A stretch of DNA of 64,000 bases from Pseudomonas songnenensis. GTDB lineage: Bacteria > Pseudomonadota > Gammaproteobacteria > Pseudomonadales > Pseudomonadaceae. The stretch is taken from positions 1 to 64,000 of the forward strand of contig NZ_RFFN01000006.1 of the NCBI RefSeq assembly GCF_003696315.1, written 5' to 3'. The notes under the pieces were generated by a model. That model was not told the DNA's origin and made no database searches. It saw nothing but the letters and a program-made list of their open reading frames with translations. The position numbers and the translations under genes were made by a program. This document shows, in pieces, positions 8,677 through 16,226 of this stretch (position 1 is the stretch's first letter; each line of letters begins with the position of its first letter).

Positions 8677-9136
8677 AGTCAGTAAGGAAGTCAGGTCTCG
8701 CATGATGGCGGGCATCCGGGGCAGCAACACGTCACCGGAAATGAAGGTACGACGCATGCTCCATCGGCAGGGGTTCAGATACCGCCTTCACCAGAAAGAT
8801 CTTCCAGGAAAGCCTGATCTGGTGCTTCCTCGCTATCGGCTCTGCATTTTTGTTCATGGTTGCTTCTGGCACAGGCATCCCGGGTGCCGCTATGCCACTA
8901 CTCCACGTACCCGCCACGATTTCTGGCAGGACAAATTTGAACAGAACGTTTCCCGCGACACCAGGATAAAGCAGGAGCTGCTAGCCCTTGGGTGGCGCGT
9001 CATTGAGCTGTGGGAGTGCGGCATTCGAGGGCCCGAGTCCGGTATGGACTGGCTCCCAGATGCAGTGCGGGATTGTAATCAAAAAAACCTCTCCTGGCCC
9101 GATCTTCAAGCACAGGCTCTGTCATCCAAGGCGTGA
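8669..9136 (+). CDS. vsr: Very short patch repair endonuclease Vsr
   Basis: 155 residues, the usual length for Vsr. It nicks 5' of T in T:G mismatches formed when 5-methylcytosine deaminates at Dcm sites. The family layout is present: RSRMMAGIRGSNTSPE at the N-terminus, the endonuclease core GKPDLVLPRYRLCIFVHGCFWHRHPGC with a metal-binding Asp, and FWQDKFEQNVSRD. It starts inside the 5' end of the divergent methylase gene, so the two are read outward from almost the same base. The pairing with a Dcm-type methylase is the classical one. Confidence 0.93.
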   Translation: MDIVSKEVRSRMMAGIRGSNTSPEMKVRRMLHRQGFRYRLHQKDLPGKPDLVLPRYRLCIFVHGCFWHRHPGCRYATTPRTRHDFWQDKFEQNVSRDTRIKQELLALGWRVIELWECGIRGPESGMDWLPDAVRDCNQKNLSWPDLQAQALSSKA

Positions 9137-9300
9137 GTCCTCTGGCCTGCGCCTTACGGCCGCATTGCAGCATGTCAGAAACCGGCTATTTCTCATGGCT
9201 AGTCCGGTGGCATCACGCCACCTGAAGCTTGACAGGTTTAAACATTTCATAAATATTTACGAAACATTGTGAGGCTGGCTCTCAAAATTTCGAGGATTTT

Positions 9301-9522
9301 ATGGAAGAGAAAAGAGAAAAATTCGTCCGTCTTGCAGAGCAGCGCGTCAACAGAGCGTTGAATGACCTGAGGCTGATCGGAAACCTTTCGAACAGAAACG
9401 CTTACACATTTACAGATGATGATGTGAAAAAGATCTTCAAGACGCTTCAGAAAGAGCTGGATCAAGCCAAATCTCGCTTCTCTGAAGCGGATGGTGGGTC
9501 CTCAGGTGACTTCAAACTGTAA
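9301..9522 (+). CDS. Small helical protein of unknown function
   Basis: 73 residues, highly charged and probably all alpha-helical, with the core RVNRALNDLRLIGNLSNRNAYTF followed by a second helix DDDVKKIFKTLQKELDQAKSRF. I recognise the pattern as a small conserved protein seen near bacterial defence and phage genes but know no function. It follows 164 AT-rich bases without a gene and precedes the GHKL ATPase gene by 37 bases, so it may be the first gene of that transcript. The surrounding DNA is clearly AT-richer than the host chromosome. Confidence 0.65.
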   Translation: MEEKREKFVRLAEQRVNRALNDLRLIGNLSNRNAYTFTDDDVKKIFKTLQKELDQAKSRFSEADGGSSGDFKL

Positions 9523-9559
9523 GCAAAGCTGATCAAAAAATGGCCTTGGAGGGCTCAGA

Positions 9560-11533
9560 ATGATCGCGCAACCTCAGTGGCGTTTCGTGCCGTTATCGAA
9601 AGGTGCCAAAGCAAGGGATCCAATGCAGGATGAGTTCTTCCAAGATCAGTCCATCGGGGATATAGAGCACGCCTTAATACGTGAGACTGTTCAGAACTCT
9701 CTCGATGCGCGTGCAGGTAGCGATCCTGTCAGGATCGTTTTCTCGCTTGGAAAACTACCGTCTGAAAAGGCAAGCTTCTGGTTTCCCAAGGAGGTGCAGG
9801 CTCACTTCTCCGCGAAAGAAATACGTCTAGCCTCGCTACCGCATTGGAGCGACGAAGCCTGCTCATACCTGACCATTGAGGACTTCGGCACAAAGGGTCT
9901 GGAGGGTCAAACCAATACAACGGACCCGGTCACAGGCGGCAATTTCTATCATTTTTTCAGAGCGGAAGGCTTATCCAATAAGGGTGATGGCAAGCGTGGC
10001 AGTTGGGGGGTTGGCAAGGTAGTCATTCCTCGCACAAGTCGTGCTCGTTCGTTCTTCGCAATTACCACCCGGGCAAGTGATTCGAAGTCCCATCTTATGG
10101 GGCAGGCCATTCTGCGGCATCACACCATTGATGGAATTCAGTACACGCCTGATGGCTGGTTCAGCCTAGATGAGGATGGCCTTCAGATTCCATTTACCAG
10201 TGATGAGGTAACTCAAAAACTGAATGCCGATTTCTGCCTTACCCGTCAGGACGAACCCGGCCTTGGCTTAGTAATTCCATGGATCTACGAAGAATACGTA
10301 ACGCTGCCCCGCCTGGCCTCTGCTATTGCTCGCGAGTATTTCATTCCAATTCTGGCCGGCAATCTCGTTATTGAGTTGGTGGACCACGGCACGGGTAGGC
10401 GTCAATGCTTCGACGACAGCAGCTACGAGGGACTCAAGCAGGCTAACGCTGAAAATGAGTATTTCCAGGATGCCATCCAGCTTGCAGGCAGCCTGTTAAA
10501 ACTCGAAAAGTCCCCCTGTGTGATGGTGGATGTCGTACAGGAGTCAGGCTTGCAGGGCCTGAATTACGACTGGTCAGACTACAAAACCACCATGTCATCT
10601 CAAGAAATAGAGTCAGCGCTTGAGCATGGGAAGATCGTACATTTCAAGGTTCCGATGGTGATCACGCCAGCCAAGAGCGCGGCAGAGTCAGGGCACTTCG
10701 ACGTTCTGATAAAACGAAAGCCGGGCCGTCACTTTCCTCTCTATATTCGTGACGAGCTGATAATTCCTAATCTGGCTAGCCGCACCAAGACTCCGGACTG
10801 CTTCGCCTTGATCCATGCATCCAATAGTGCAATTGCAGACGCGCTGCGTCGTGCTGAGTGCCCTGCTCATACCGACTGGAAAAGCACGCGGGACAAGTTT
10901 CAGGAGCAGAAGTACAGCGCGGCAAACAGGCTGATCCCGTTTGTGCGGGAAAGTGCTCAGAAGTTGCTTGGCAAGCTGATGACTGAAGAGGGCAAACCAG
11001 ACCATAGTCTGTTGGCAGCTATTCTTCCTCTTCCCCACATCGACGCACCGCCACAGCCATCAAAGGACAAAGATCTGGTGGAGCGAGAGAAAGAGCCTCA
11101 GAAGACACCACATACTGAGCTTCCCAATATTCCTGCACCAATCCCGCGATGCTGGAGGTTGAGACAATCGGCAGGAGAAATACATCTCTCGGGGAACCCC
11201 GCAGGCTTCATCAGAGCCGACGGTTACGTACTTCACCTGAGAGCTGCCTATGACCTGCGTGGTCGTAATCCTTTCAAAGCCCACTCGAAATTCGATTTCG
11301 ACTTGTACATGGCTGCGTCCAAAGGCGTTGATGAAAAGAGCGGCTTCCGGGTTGCGAAGAATGATGCGGTCACTATCCTCAAGGGCGACTACTGCAGCCT
11401 GTCGCTTCACGTAACCTCGCCTGACTTTGAAATCACTTTTTTGCCAGAGGACCTGAAGCGCGATTTGATCATGAAGGTCGGCTCTACCCCATTCGGTGAG
11501 TCCTCCGAAGAAGATGAGGAGGCAGAAGAATGA
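9560..11533 (+). CDS. GHKL-type ATPase, candidate defence protein
   Basis: 657 residues. The N-terminal 200 residues carry GHKL (Hsp90/MutL/histidine kinase-like) nucleotide motifs: N-box RETVQNSLDAR with Glu42, Asn46 and Asp49; G1 box IEDFGTKGLEG with Asp108, Gly110 and Gly113; and G2-like GSWGVGK at 147-153. The middle (about 250-480) has no motif I can name; residues about 495-525 form a proline- and charge-rich linker; a C-terminal domain ends in an acidic tail (EEDEEAEE). No nuclease motif is evident. The stop overlaps the next start by ATGA. GHKL ATPases occur in several antiphage systems, but this gene set does not match one I can name. Confidence 0.75.
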   Translation: MIAQPQWRFVPLSKGAKARDPMQDEFFQDQSIGDIEHALIRETVQNSLDARAGSDPVRIVFSLGKLPSEKASFWFPKEVQAHFSAKEIRLASLPHWSDEACSYLTIEDFGTKGLEGQTNTTDPVTGGNFYHFFRAEGLSNKGDGKRGSWGVGKVVIPRTSRARSFFAITTRASDSKSHLMGQAILRHHTIDGIQYTPDGWFSLDEDGLQIPFTSDEVTQKLNADFCLTRQDEPGLGLVIPWIYEEYVTLPRLASAIAREYFIPILAGNLVIELVDHGTGRRQCFDDSSYEGLKQANAENEYFQDAIQLAGSLLKLEKSPCVMVDVVQESGLQGLNYDWSDYKTTMSSQEIESALEHGKIVHFKVPMVITPAKSAAESGHFDVLIKRKPGRHFPLYIRDELIIPNLASRTKTPDCFALIHASNSAIADALRRAECPAHTDWKSTRDKFQEQKYSAANRLIPFVRESAQKLLGKLMTEEGKPDHSLLAAILPLPHIDAPPQPSKDKDLVEREKEPQKTPHTELPNIPAPIPRCWRLRQSAGEIHLSGNPAGFIRADGYVLHLRAAYDLRGRNPFKAHSKFDFDLYMAASKGVDEKSGFRVAKNDAVTILKGDYCSLSLHVTSPDFEITFLPEDLKRDLIMKVGSTPFGESSEEDEEAEE

Positions 11534-12312
11534 GCCGTCGATTCAACTTTACTGGTCGCGTCAAGATCCTCAAGGAAGATGTAAAAATCATTATTGAGAG
11601 TCATGACAACAAGTTGATCTGTAACGTCCAACTCCGGCTTGAGGGCTATAACCTCAGAGCTGACGCAATGGTCGTGATAGAGGCCGAGCGAGGAAGGGTA
11701 CTACGCATCCGGCATGATTGGGGGCGTGCAGGGAAGGCGTTCACCTCAGACGGTGCCAGCTCACAGTTTGATATCTCCGCCATGGGAGACCCTGAAGATG
11801 TTCGTTACCGGGTGCTCGTTGTAGAGCAAGAGTCTTGCCGCTTGCTCGCAACGGCTGAAGGCTTGGAGGCCCATAGCACGCAAGACGGAGAAACACCCCA
11901 GCGATCCCTGCTTCCGATTGTCATGCGCGATCTGCATGGGGGTGTGTGGGAGCTTGAGAACATGGAGGAGAGCCCGACCCTGGTTCTCGATAGCGGACTG
12001 GGTACCAAACAGGAGATCAAGTCCAGCCCTGTCCTGCTGTCACTCCTTCCGGGCGTAATCAGGGCGATTCTCACGTATCTCGCACATGACCAACAGGGTG
12101 AAGGACCAGACGACGAAGGTGATATAGCTGACGGTAACACCATAAGCATGTGGCTGGTTCAAGGAGAAAAATGGGCTGGCTGCTCCTATCCAAGGACAGG
12201 CGAACACAGCGATATAGACGAGTGGGCTCAGAATGCTGTTACCGGCTTTTGTAAAGAGAAAAAGCTGCGCGGCAGTCTCGCCATGGCCATGGAAATGACT
12301 CAGGAGAGCTGA
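11530..12312 (+). CDS. Uncharacterised protein, second gene of the GHKL cassette
   Basis: 260 residues, no family recognised. The first 120 residues look beta-rich (alternating hydrophobic stretches such as VKIIIESHDNKLICNVQLRLEGYNL split by turns). A central stretch, LLPIVMRDLHGGVWELENM, is followed by the helical LLSLLPGVIRAILTYLAHD and then an acidic segment (EGPDDEGDIADG). No signal peptide, membrane helix or catalytic motif stands out. It is translationally coupled to the ATPase by an ATGA overlap, so the two products probably act together. Confidence 0.7.
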   Translation: MSRRFNFTGRVKILKEDVKIIIESHDNKLICNVQLRLEGYNLRADAMVVIEAERGRVLRIRHDWGRAGKAFTSDGASSQFDISAMGDPEDVRYRVLVVEQESCRLLATAEGLEAHSTQDGETPQRSLLPIVMRDLHGGVWELENMEESPTLVLDSGLGTKQEIKSSPVLLSLLPGVIRAILTYLAHDQQGEGPDDEGDIADGNTISMWLVQGEKWAGCSYPRTGEHSDIDEWAQNAVTGFCKEKKLRGSLAMAMEMTQES

Positions 12313-12314
12313 AA

Positions 12315-13049
12315 ATGGAAATGATGCAGATGCGTGCCTTTAATCCGGCCGGGATAGAACAGATGCATATCTGGCTTGGGCAGGTCAGAGAGAACTCATC
12401 GACTCCTATTCCCCTTGAATTACTGGAGGGGGCAGCTTTTACTAAAGCAGTAGGCCGCCCCATTCCCGCGGAAACCTTTGGTCAGGAAGCATTTAAAACG
12501 AAGCTCACGCTTGCAAAAGCCATTGACCAAGCCGTCATCACCAGTGAACTAGACGAAGAGTCCTTGGAGAATGATAAGGGTTTCTGGAGTTGGCTCACGC
12601 TGAAGTTTGCTCGTAATTTTTTTGGCAGCAAAGGCCAGATTGGAGAGTCCGCGCTATGGGTATATGAGCCCGGAAACTGGCGAAAGGTTTATCGCCAGAA
12701 AATGGCCCCATTATGGCTTGCCTATCGCGCGCATCGAGATAACCCCGATTGCCTCAAGGCCGTTCTAGGAATTCCTGTAAACAAGACAGGCGAAGTCTTC
12801 GAACAGATGATGGCGCGCAAGTGGGTTGTTCTTAGCCCCGGGATCATGACCTTGGTGACAAAGCTCTATTTCGATGAAGAAAAGAGCGCCTTGAAAAGAG
12901 GCAGCGGCGGAAAGGATGCAGGAGCTCCCAGGAGGCTTACTACCGTTCTGGACCAGCTCGGGCTGACTTACGATATCGAGGAGCTAGGATGGGAAGTTTT
13001 AGCAGACATGCTGCCTAATGACTTCAAGAAATTCATCCCATATGCGTAA
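12315..13049 (+). CDS. Uncharacterised protein, third gene of the GHKL cassette
   Basis: 244 residues, starting 2 bases after the previous stop. It appears mostly helical, with FWSWLTLKFARNFFG, WRKVYRQKMAPLWLAYRAH and LEELGWEVLADMLP-like stretches; the pattern FWSWL...R..YR distantly recalls uncharacterised DUF families, with low confidence. No known catalytic motif is visible. An alternative start two or four codons later is possible (Met3, Met4, Met6). It ends the cassette; the next gene, a phage repressor, is convergent. Confidence 0.7.
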   Translation: MEMMQMRAFNPAGIEQMHIWLGQVRENSSTPIPLELLEGAAFTKAVGRPIPAETFGQEAFKTKLTLAKAIDQAVITSELDEESLENDKGFWSWLTLKFARNFFGSKGQIGESALWVYEPGNWRKVYRQKMAPLWLAYRAHRDNPDCLKAVLGIPVNKTGEVFEQMMARKWVVLSPGIMTLVTKLYFDEEKSALKRGSGGKDAGAPRRLTTVLDQLGLTYDIEELGWEVLADMLPNDFKKFIPYA

Positions 13050-13258
13050 ATACACTTTGCAGATAATCCGGGCTGCTGATTAACGGCAGTTCCGGTCACT
13101 CTATTAAAGCTGCTCGCCACAGAACAATAGCGTCTTCATTTCATCACTGCAGGTCATGCGCTCGCTGTGAGCATATAAGTTCTGCGCTACTTCCGACACT
13201 ACAATCTGATTTAAAGTTGCCTGTGCAGCTTCATTTGCTCTGTTGGGCTGAGTCTCGT
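13050..13258. other. Junction between cargo block and phage core, no gene seen
   Basis: 209 AT-richer bases between two convergent genes. I found no copy of the 28-bp att repeat, no insertion sequence end and no clear terminator hairpin. The junction therefore gives no sign that cargo and phage were two tandem insertions. Confidence 0.6.
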
Positions 13259-13681
13259 CTAAAACTCAATCCAGAGCGTTGCGATGTCATCCCATTTGGC
13301 TTTATAGCCGCTTTCTTCAAGCTCCTCGATAACTTTCGACGTGAGATCTTCAAGTGCGCTGTCTGGAATTCCAAATTCTAAATTCAGGTCTCCAAAACTC
13401 GCTACCGCTTCACTATGGCCCAGCCTTATAGCCCGTCCAATAGCAGAAATTGCCCGTTTACGTATCTCGTTCGGGATTTCAGCTCGTGCCATTAGAGACA
13501 ACTCACGTGCGCGCTTGGCCGGCAGCAGTCTCTCCATTTCCGAATCGGATATGAAGCTTGCCTCTATGCGGGCAACCAGCTCTGCGTTCAGAGACCGGCC
13601 GGCTGCTTTAGCTGCTTGTTCGGCCTGGTTTCGTAGCTCTGGCGGCATACGTAGCTTGAATTGGGGGTCTTCTCTGCTCAT
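13259..13681 (-). CDS. Arc/Mnt-type ribbon-helix-helix repressor of the prophage
   Basis: 140 residues. The N-terminal 50 match the Arc family: QFKLRMPPELRNQAEQAAKAAGRSLNAELVARIEASF, a beta strand followed by two helices that form a dimeric DNA-binding fold. The C-terminal 85 residues are helical and may mediate tetramerisation. It is divergent from the excisionase-like gene, with three palindromes between them, an immunity-region layout like Pf4 (repressor and XisF4 back to back). It probably holds the lysogenic state and represses both directions. Confidence 0.85.
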   Translation of the reverse strand: MSREDPQFKLRMPPELRNQAEQAAKAAGRSLNAELVARIEASFISDSEMERLLPAKRARELSLMARAEIPNEIRKRAISAIGRAIRLGHSEAVASFGDLNLEFGIPDSALEDLTSKVIEELEESGYKAKWDDIATLWIEF

Positions 13682-13692
13682 CGGTTAATGAT

Positions 13693-13760
13693 GGACCACC
13701 GTGGTCTTGACAGCAATGGGACCACCGTGGTTCCATATTGTCATTGGACCACCGTGGTCC
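13693..13760. promoter_or_regulatory. Three palindromic operators in the prophage immunity region
   Basis: The palindrome GGACCACCGTGGTCC occurs at 13746-13760 in full, at 13693-13706 (GGACCACCGTGGTC) and at 13719-13732 (GGACCACCGTGGTT). Start-to-start spacings are 26 and 27 bases, about two and a half helical turns. A -35-like TTGACA lies at 13707-13712, between the first two copies, reading rightward; I could not settle its -10. The sites lie between the divergent repressor and excisionase-like genes, so the Arc-type repressor is the obvious ligand. Confidence 0.85.
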
Positions 13761-13783
13761 ACATTGACTGGCTGGAGTAATCC

Positions 13784-13999
13784 ATGGAACTGGAAGAGCT
13801 AGAACCTTCAAAGCTGATCGGCCCACAGCAGGACGTGGAAACCGTCGAATGCTGGGCCGACCGTAATGGCATCAGTGCCGGTATGGCCCGTGCCTGGGCG
13901 ACGCGCGGGGTGATACCGACCGTAAAGCTCGGCAAGCGGCGCATGGTCAACAGCGCAATGCTCCGTCACTGGCTGCTGGAACAGGAGTGGACCGCATGA
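13784..13999 (+). CDS. Excisionase/AlpA-like small DNA-binding protein
   Basis: 71 residues with a winged-helix MerR/excisionase-like core: VECWADRNGISAGMARAWATRGVIPTVKLGKRRMVNSAML. Its position opposite the repressor gene matches the XisF gene of Pf phages, where the excisionase both promotes excision and activates replication genes. GGAG lies upstream of the ATG. The first gene of the rightward phage transcript. Confidence 0.75.
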   Translation: MELEELEPSKLIGPQQDVETVECWADRNGISAGMARAWATRGVIPTVKLGKRRMVNSAMLRHWLLEQEWTA

Positions 14000-14038
14000 T
14001 CCGCACCGCCTACGGGAAGCCAGGGGAGGGGATGACCT

Positions 14039-14377
14039 ATGCAGAAGCCGGCCAGCTATCAACGCCTTCCGCACGCCCAGGACTGCGACTGCTCTGTCTG
14101 CTGGTCCGGACGCGAAGTGGCGACAACCGCTCCCTCCCGGTACACACCCTGCGCCCAATGCCGCCCCGCCTCTGCGCGGCCGATTCGCACGCTGCAAATG
14201 GGCTGCGTCGGTGGAATCTGGAAGCCTCTGCTCTCGGACTGGAAGGTGGAACCGGCCTTTATCTGCGAGAAGCACACGCCACCCGACCGGCCCGGGAAGT
14301 GGTGGAGCGTTATCTACGACTCGGGCAAGCCCACGCCCTACGTACCGATTCACGAACCGTTCGAGCTTGTGGGGTGA
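14039..14377 (+). CDS. Hypothetical phage protein with Cys pairs
   Basis: 112 residues, function unknown. CDCSVC and CAQC suggest zinc binding near the N-terminus; the C-terminus ends in HEPFELVG. The ATG follows a purine-rich ribosome site (AGGGGAGGGG). I prefer this frame to the overlapping longer frame starting at 13996, because this one has the cysteine pairs and a plausible protein-like composition, while the other is rich in Arg, Ala and Leu in a shadow-like way. It ends 4 bases before the next gene. Confidence 0.65.
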   Translation: MQKPASYQRLPHAQDCDCSVCWSGREVATTAPSRYTPCAQCRPASARPIRTLQMGCVGGIWKPLLSDWKVEPAFICEKHTPPDRPGKWWSVIYDSGKPTPYVPIHEPFELVG

Positions 14378-14381
14378 TGGC

Positions 14382-15155
14382 ATGAGACAGCCAACTGCTC
14401 TCGTTGCCTGCGAGTTCTCTGGCCGCGTTCGTGATGCTCTGACCCGCGCCGGGTTCTATGCCGTCAGCTGCGACCTGCTGCCATCCGAAACCGATGGCGA
14501 GCACATCCAGGGCGATGTGCTGGAAGTACTCGACTGGGGCTGGGATCTGCTGATTGCCCATCCGCCCTGCACCGACCTCGCTACCTCAGGTGCCCGCTGG
14601 TTTCCCGAGAAGATCGCTGATGGTCGCCAAGAGCGCGCCCTGGATTTTGTGCGCGAGCTGCTTGCTGCGCCGATCCCTTTCAAGGCGCTCGAAAACCCGA
14701 AGTCCGTTATCTCTAGCCAGATCCGCAAACCAGACCAGATCATCCAGCCGTGGATGTTTGGGCATGGCGAACGCAAGGAAACGCATTTCTGGCTCCAGAA
14801 CCTGCCGCTCCTGGTGCCGACCGAAATCGTCGACGGTCGCGAGCCGACTGTGCATCACATGGCACCGGGGCCGGACCGCTGGAAGAACCGTTCGCGTACC
14901 TACCAGGGTATTGCGGACGCGATAGCCAAGCAGTGGGGCGGCTACGTGTTGAGCCAGCTCGCCAGCCCCGCGCGACCTGTCCAGGTCCAGGGCCGCGCTC
15001 CCGGCTCGTCGGATCACGCTTCACCGATCCGGCGAACGGAAGCACGGGCGGAGCGCACCCTTGACCCCGCACGAACCGAAACAGCCTTCGCTCGTGAGTG
15101 CGGGAGCGCTTTTCCCTCCCGCGCTCCCGAGCCCTCGGCGGCGAGAGTGGGATGA
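14382..15155 (+). CDS. Phage-type DNA methyltransferase-like protein
   Basis: 257 residues. The N-terminus, [19 protein letters not shown], resembles a SAM-binding motif I, and [16 protein letters not shown] holds the Pro-Pro-Cys motif of cytosine-5 methylases, in a small architecture common among phage proteins annotated as DNA cytosine methyltransferase. ALENPKSVI may stand in for the ENV motif. It lacks clear motifs VIII to X. The last 50 residues are Arg/Ala/Ser-rich and look like a poorly constrained tail. Whether it is an active methylase is not decided by sequence. Confidence 0.65.
   Translation: MRQPTALVACEFSGRVRDALTRAGFYAVSCDLLPSETDGEHIQGDVLEVLDWGWDLLIAHPPCTDLATSGARWFPEKIADGRQERALDFVRELLAAPIPFKALENPKSVISSQIRKPDQIIQPWMFGHGERKETHFWLQNLPLLVPTEIVDGREPTVHHMAPGPDRWKNRSRTYQGIADAIAKQWGGYVLSQLASPARPVQVQGRAPGSSDHASPIRRTEARAERTLDPARTETAFARECGSAFPSRAPEPSAARVG
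15101..15129. repeat. Inverted repeat at the end of the methylase-like gene
   Basis: CGGGAGCGC (15101-15109) and GCGCTCCCG (15121-15129) are perfect 9-bp complements with an 11-base spacer, inside the last codons of the upstream gene. No T-run follows directly. It may be a processing or attenuation hairpin in the phage transcript. Confidence 0.45.
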
Positions 15156-15449
15156 CAAGGGCGAAGCCCTTGGTGTTTAGAGAGTGAGTTTTATTAATTA
15201 ATTTTGTTTTGAGCGTAGTTGGTAAGTGTCGATTCGTCGCTATTCATGCCAATAAACCACGCAACTTGATAATTCCTTGGGTATGAAAAAAGACCGTTTC
15301 AAGAGCGTATAACTAGAGCTACAGATTTAACCCGCAAGCCAAGTAACAAGCCGGTCGCAGTGAAATTGCTTTTTCACTCGCTCGGGATCGCTTGGCCTGC
15401 AGAAAGCAAAGCAGCGCAATAAAGCGCAACTAGAGAGAGGAAACACAAG
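15156..15449. other. Structured phage intergenic region before the ssDNA-binding protein gene
   Basis: 294 bases without a gene. The left part is AT-rich (TTTTATTAATTAATTTTG). The right part has nested complementarity: 15334-15343 with 15391-15400 (one G:T-type mismatch) enclosing GTGAAA / TTTCAC at 15360-15365 and 15372-15377. It may hold the promoter of the virion operon, an RNA element, or a second-strand origin. I cannot decide which. Confidence 0.5.
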
Positions 15450-15809
15450 ATGGCACGTTCGACTATGGAAGTTGCATTTCTCGGCACTCAACGCTTCGAC
15501 GGTGAAGCGGGCCAGAAGTACATCAAGGTCTTCTACGGCGATGAGCCGGACGGCAAGACCGAACACGGCCTGTCGATCATCGGCATGGCAGCAGCGGACG
15601 AAGTAGCCGACGAGATCTTCGCAGCCGGCGCCAAGTTCGAGCCGCTGCAACTGGTGCGCATCCACTTCGAGATTGCCCGTGGTGGCCAGAACAAGGGCAA
15701 GAATCTGGCGCTCCAGCTCGAAGCCGTCCAGACCCGCGCCGCTGCCGAAACCCCGCGCACCCCAGCTCAACCCCAGGCCAAAGCCGGCGACCCGGCCAAG
15801 GCCAACTAA
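15450..15809 (+). CDS. Filamentous phage ssDNA-binding protein (gene V type)
   Basis: 119 residues with a beta-rich core (MEVAFLGTQRFDGEAGQKYIKVFYGDEPDG and FEPLQLVRIHFEIARGG) and a flexible Ala/Pro/Lys/Gln tail, as in Pf-type ssDNA-binding proteins (compare PA0720). It coats the displaced viral single strand before packaging. GAGAGGAAA stands before the ATG. First of the virion gene series. Confidence 0.75.
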   Translation: MARSTMEVAFLGTQRFDGEAGQKYIKVFYGDEPDGKTEHGLSIIGMAAADEVADEIFAAGAKFEPLQLVRIHFEIARGGQNKGKNLALQLEAVQTRAAAETPRTPAQPQAKAGDPAKAN

Positions 15810-15824
15810 CCGGGAGGGGCGGCC

Positions 15825-16004
15825 ATGCTGATCGATGACCGGGTGTATTGCGACTGCTGCGGCAACGACATGGGCAAGCTCATGGCGCTGCCCGCGCCGC
15901 AAAGCGACCTGCTGCCCGACCTCAGCCTGCCGCCTCATTTCGCCGTCTGCCCTGACTGCGAACCCTCCGAACAAACCGCCGACCTCGAGCAGGCCGGCGA
16001 ATGA
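15825..16004 (+). CDS. Small zinc-ribbon-like phage protein
   Basis: 59 residues from an ATG with GGGAGGGG upstream. Two Cys pairs, CDCC near residue 11 and CPDC near residue 42, could bind one zinc ion; the stretch between them is rich in Leu and Pro. Its stop overlaps the next start (ATGA), in line with real translation. Function is unknown; by position it corresponds to small genes between the ssDNA-binding protein and coat genes of Pf phages. Confidence 0.7.
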   Translation: MLIDDRVYCDCCGNDMGKLMALPAPQSDLLPDLSLPPHFAVCPDCEPSEQTADLEQAGE

Positions 16005-16216
16005 ATTTCCTCGCCTGTGACGGTGACTGGCTGCAAGGCGCCGATGGTTCGCCCATCTGCTCCGGCTCGCTGGTCGCCCTCACGGTCGAGGAAATGCAAA
16101 GCCTCTACGGCTCTGCACTGACCTGGGACCAAGTCTCCGAGCTGCAAGGCGAAGCGATTGTTCTGTTCGCCACCGTGTTCGGCTTCCTGGTCCTGAAAAA
16201 AGCCCTGAAACAGTGA
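16001..16216 (+). CDS. Small phage membrane protein, probable minor coat protein
   Basis: 71 residues. A soluble N-terminal half (ACDGDWLQGADGSPICSGS) is followed by one hydrophobic helix, EAIVLFATVFGFLVLKKALKQ, with a basic end, the layout of filamentous phage tip proteins that wait in the inner membrane. It sits directly before the major coat gene, like PA0722 in Pf4. Confidence 0.7.
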   Translation: MNFLACDGDWLQGADGSPICSGSLVALTVEEMQSLYGSALTWDQVSELQGEAIVLFATVFGFLVLKKALKQ

Positions 16217-16226
16217 GGTATCACCC

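Noticed and set aside
13996..14385. Overlapping ORF with an ATGA link to the excisionase-like gene
   Set aside because: The start context is good, but its protein is Arg/Ala/Leu-rich and overlaps an ORF with paired cysteines and a better ribosome site. It may be a short coupled reading that ends early in function, but I cannot support a protein.
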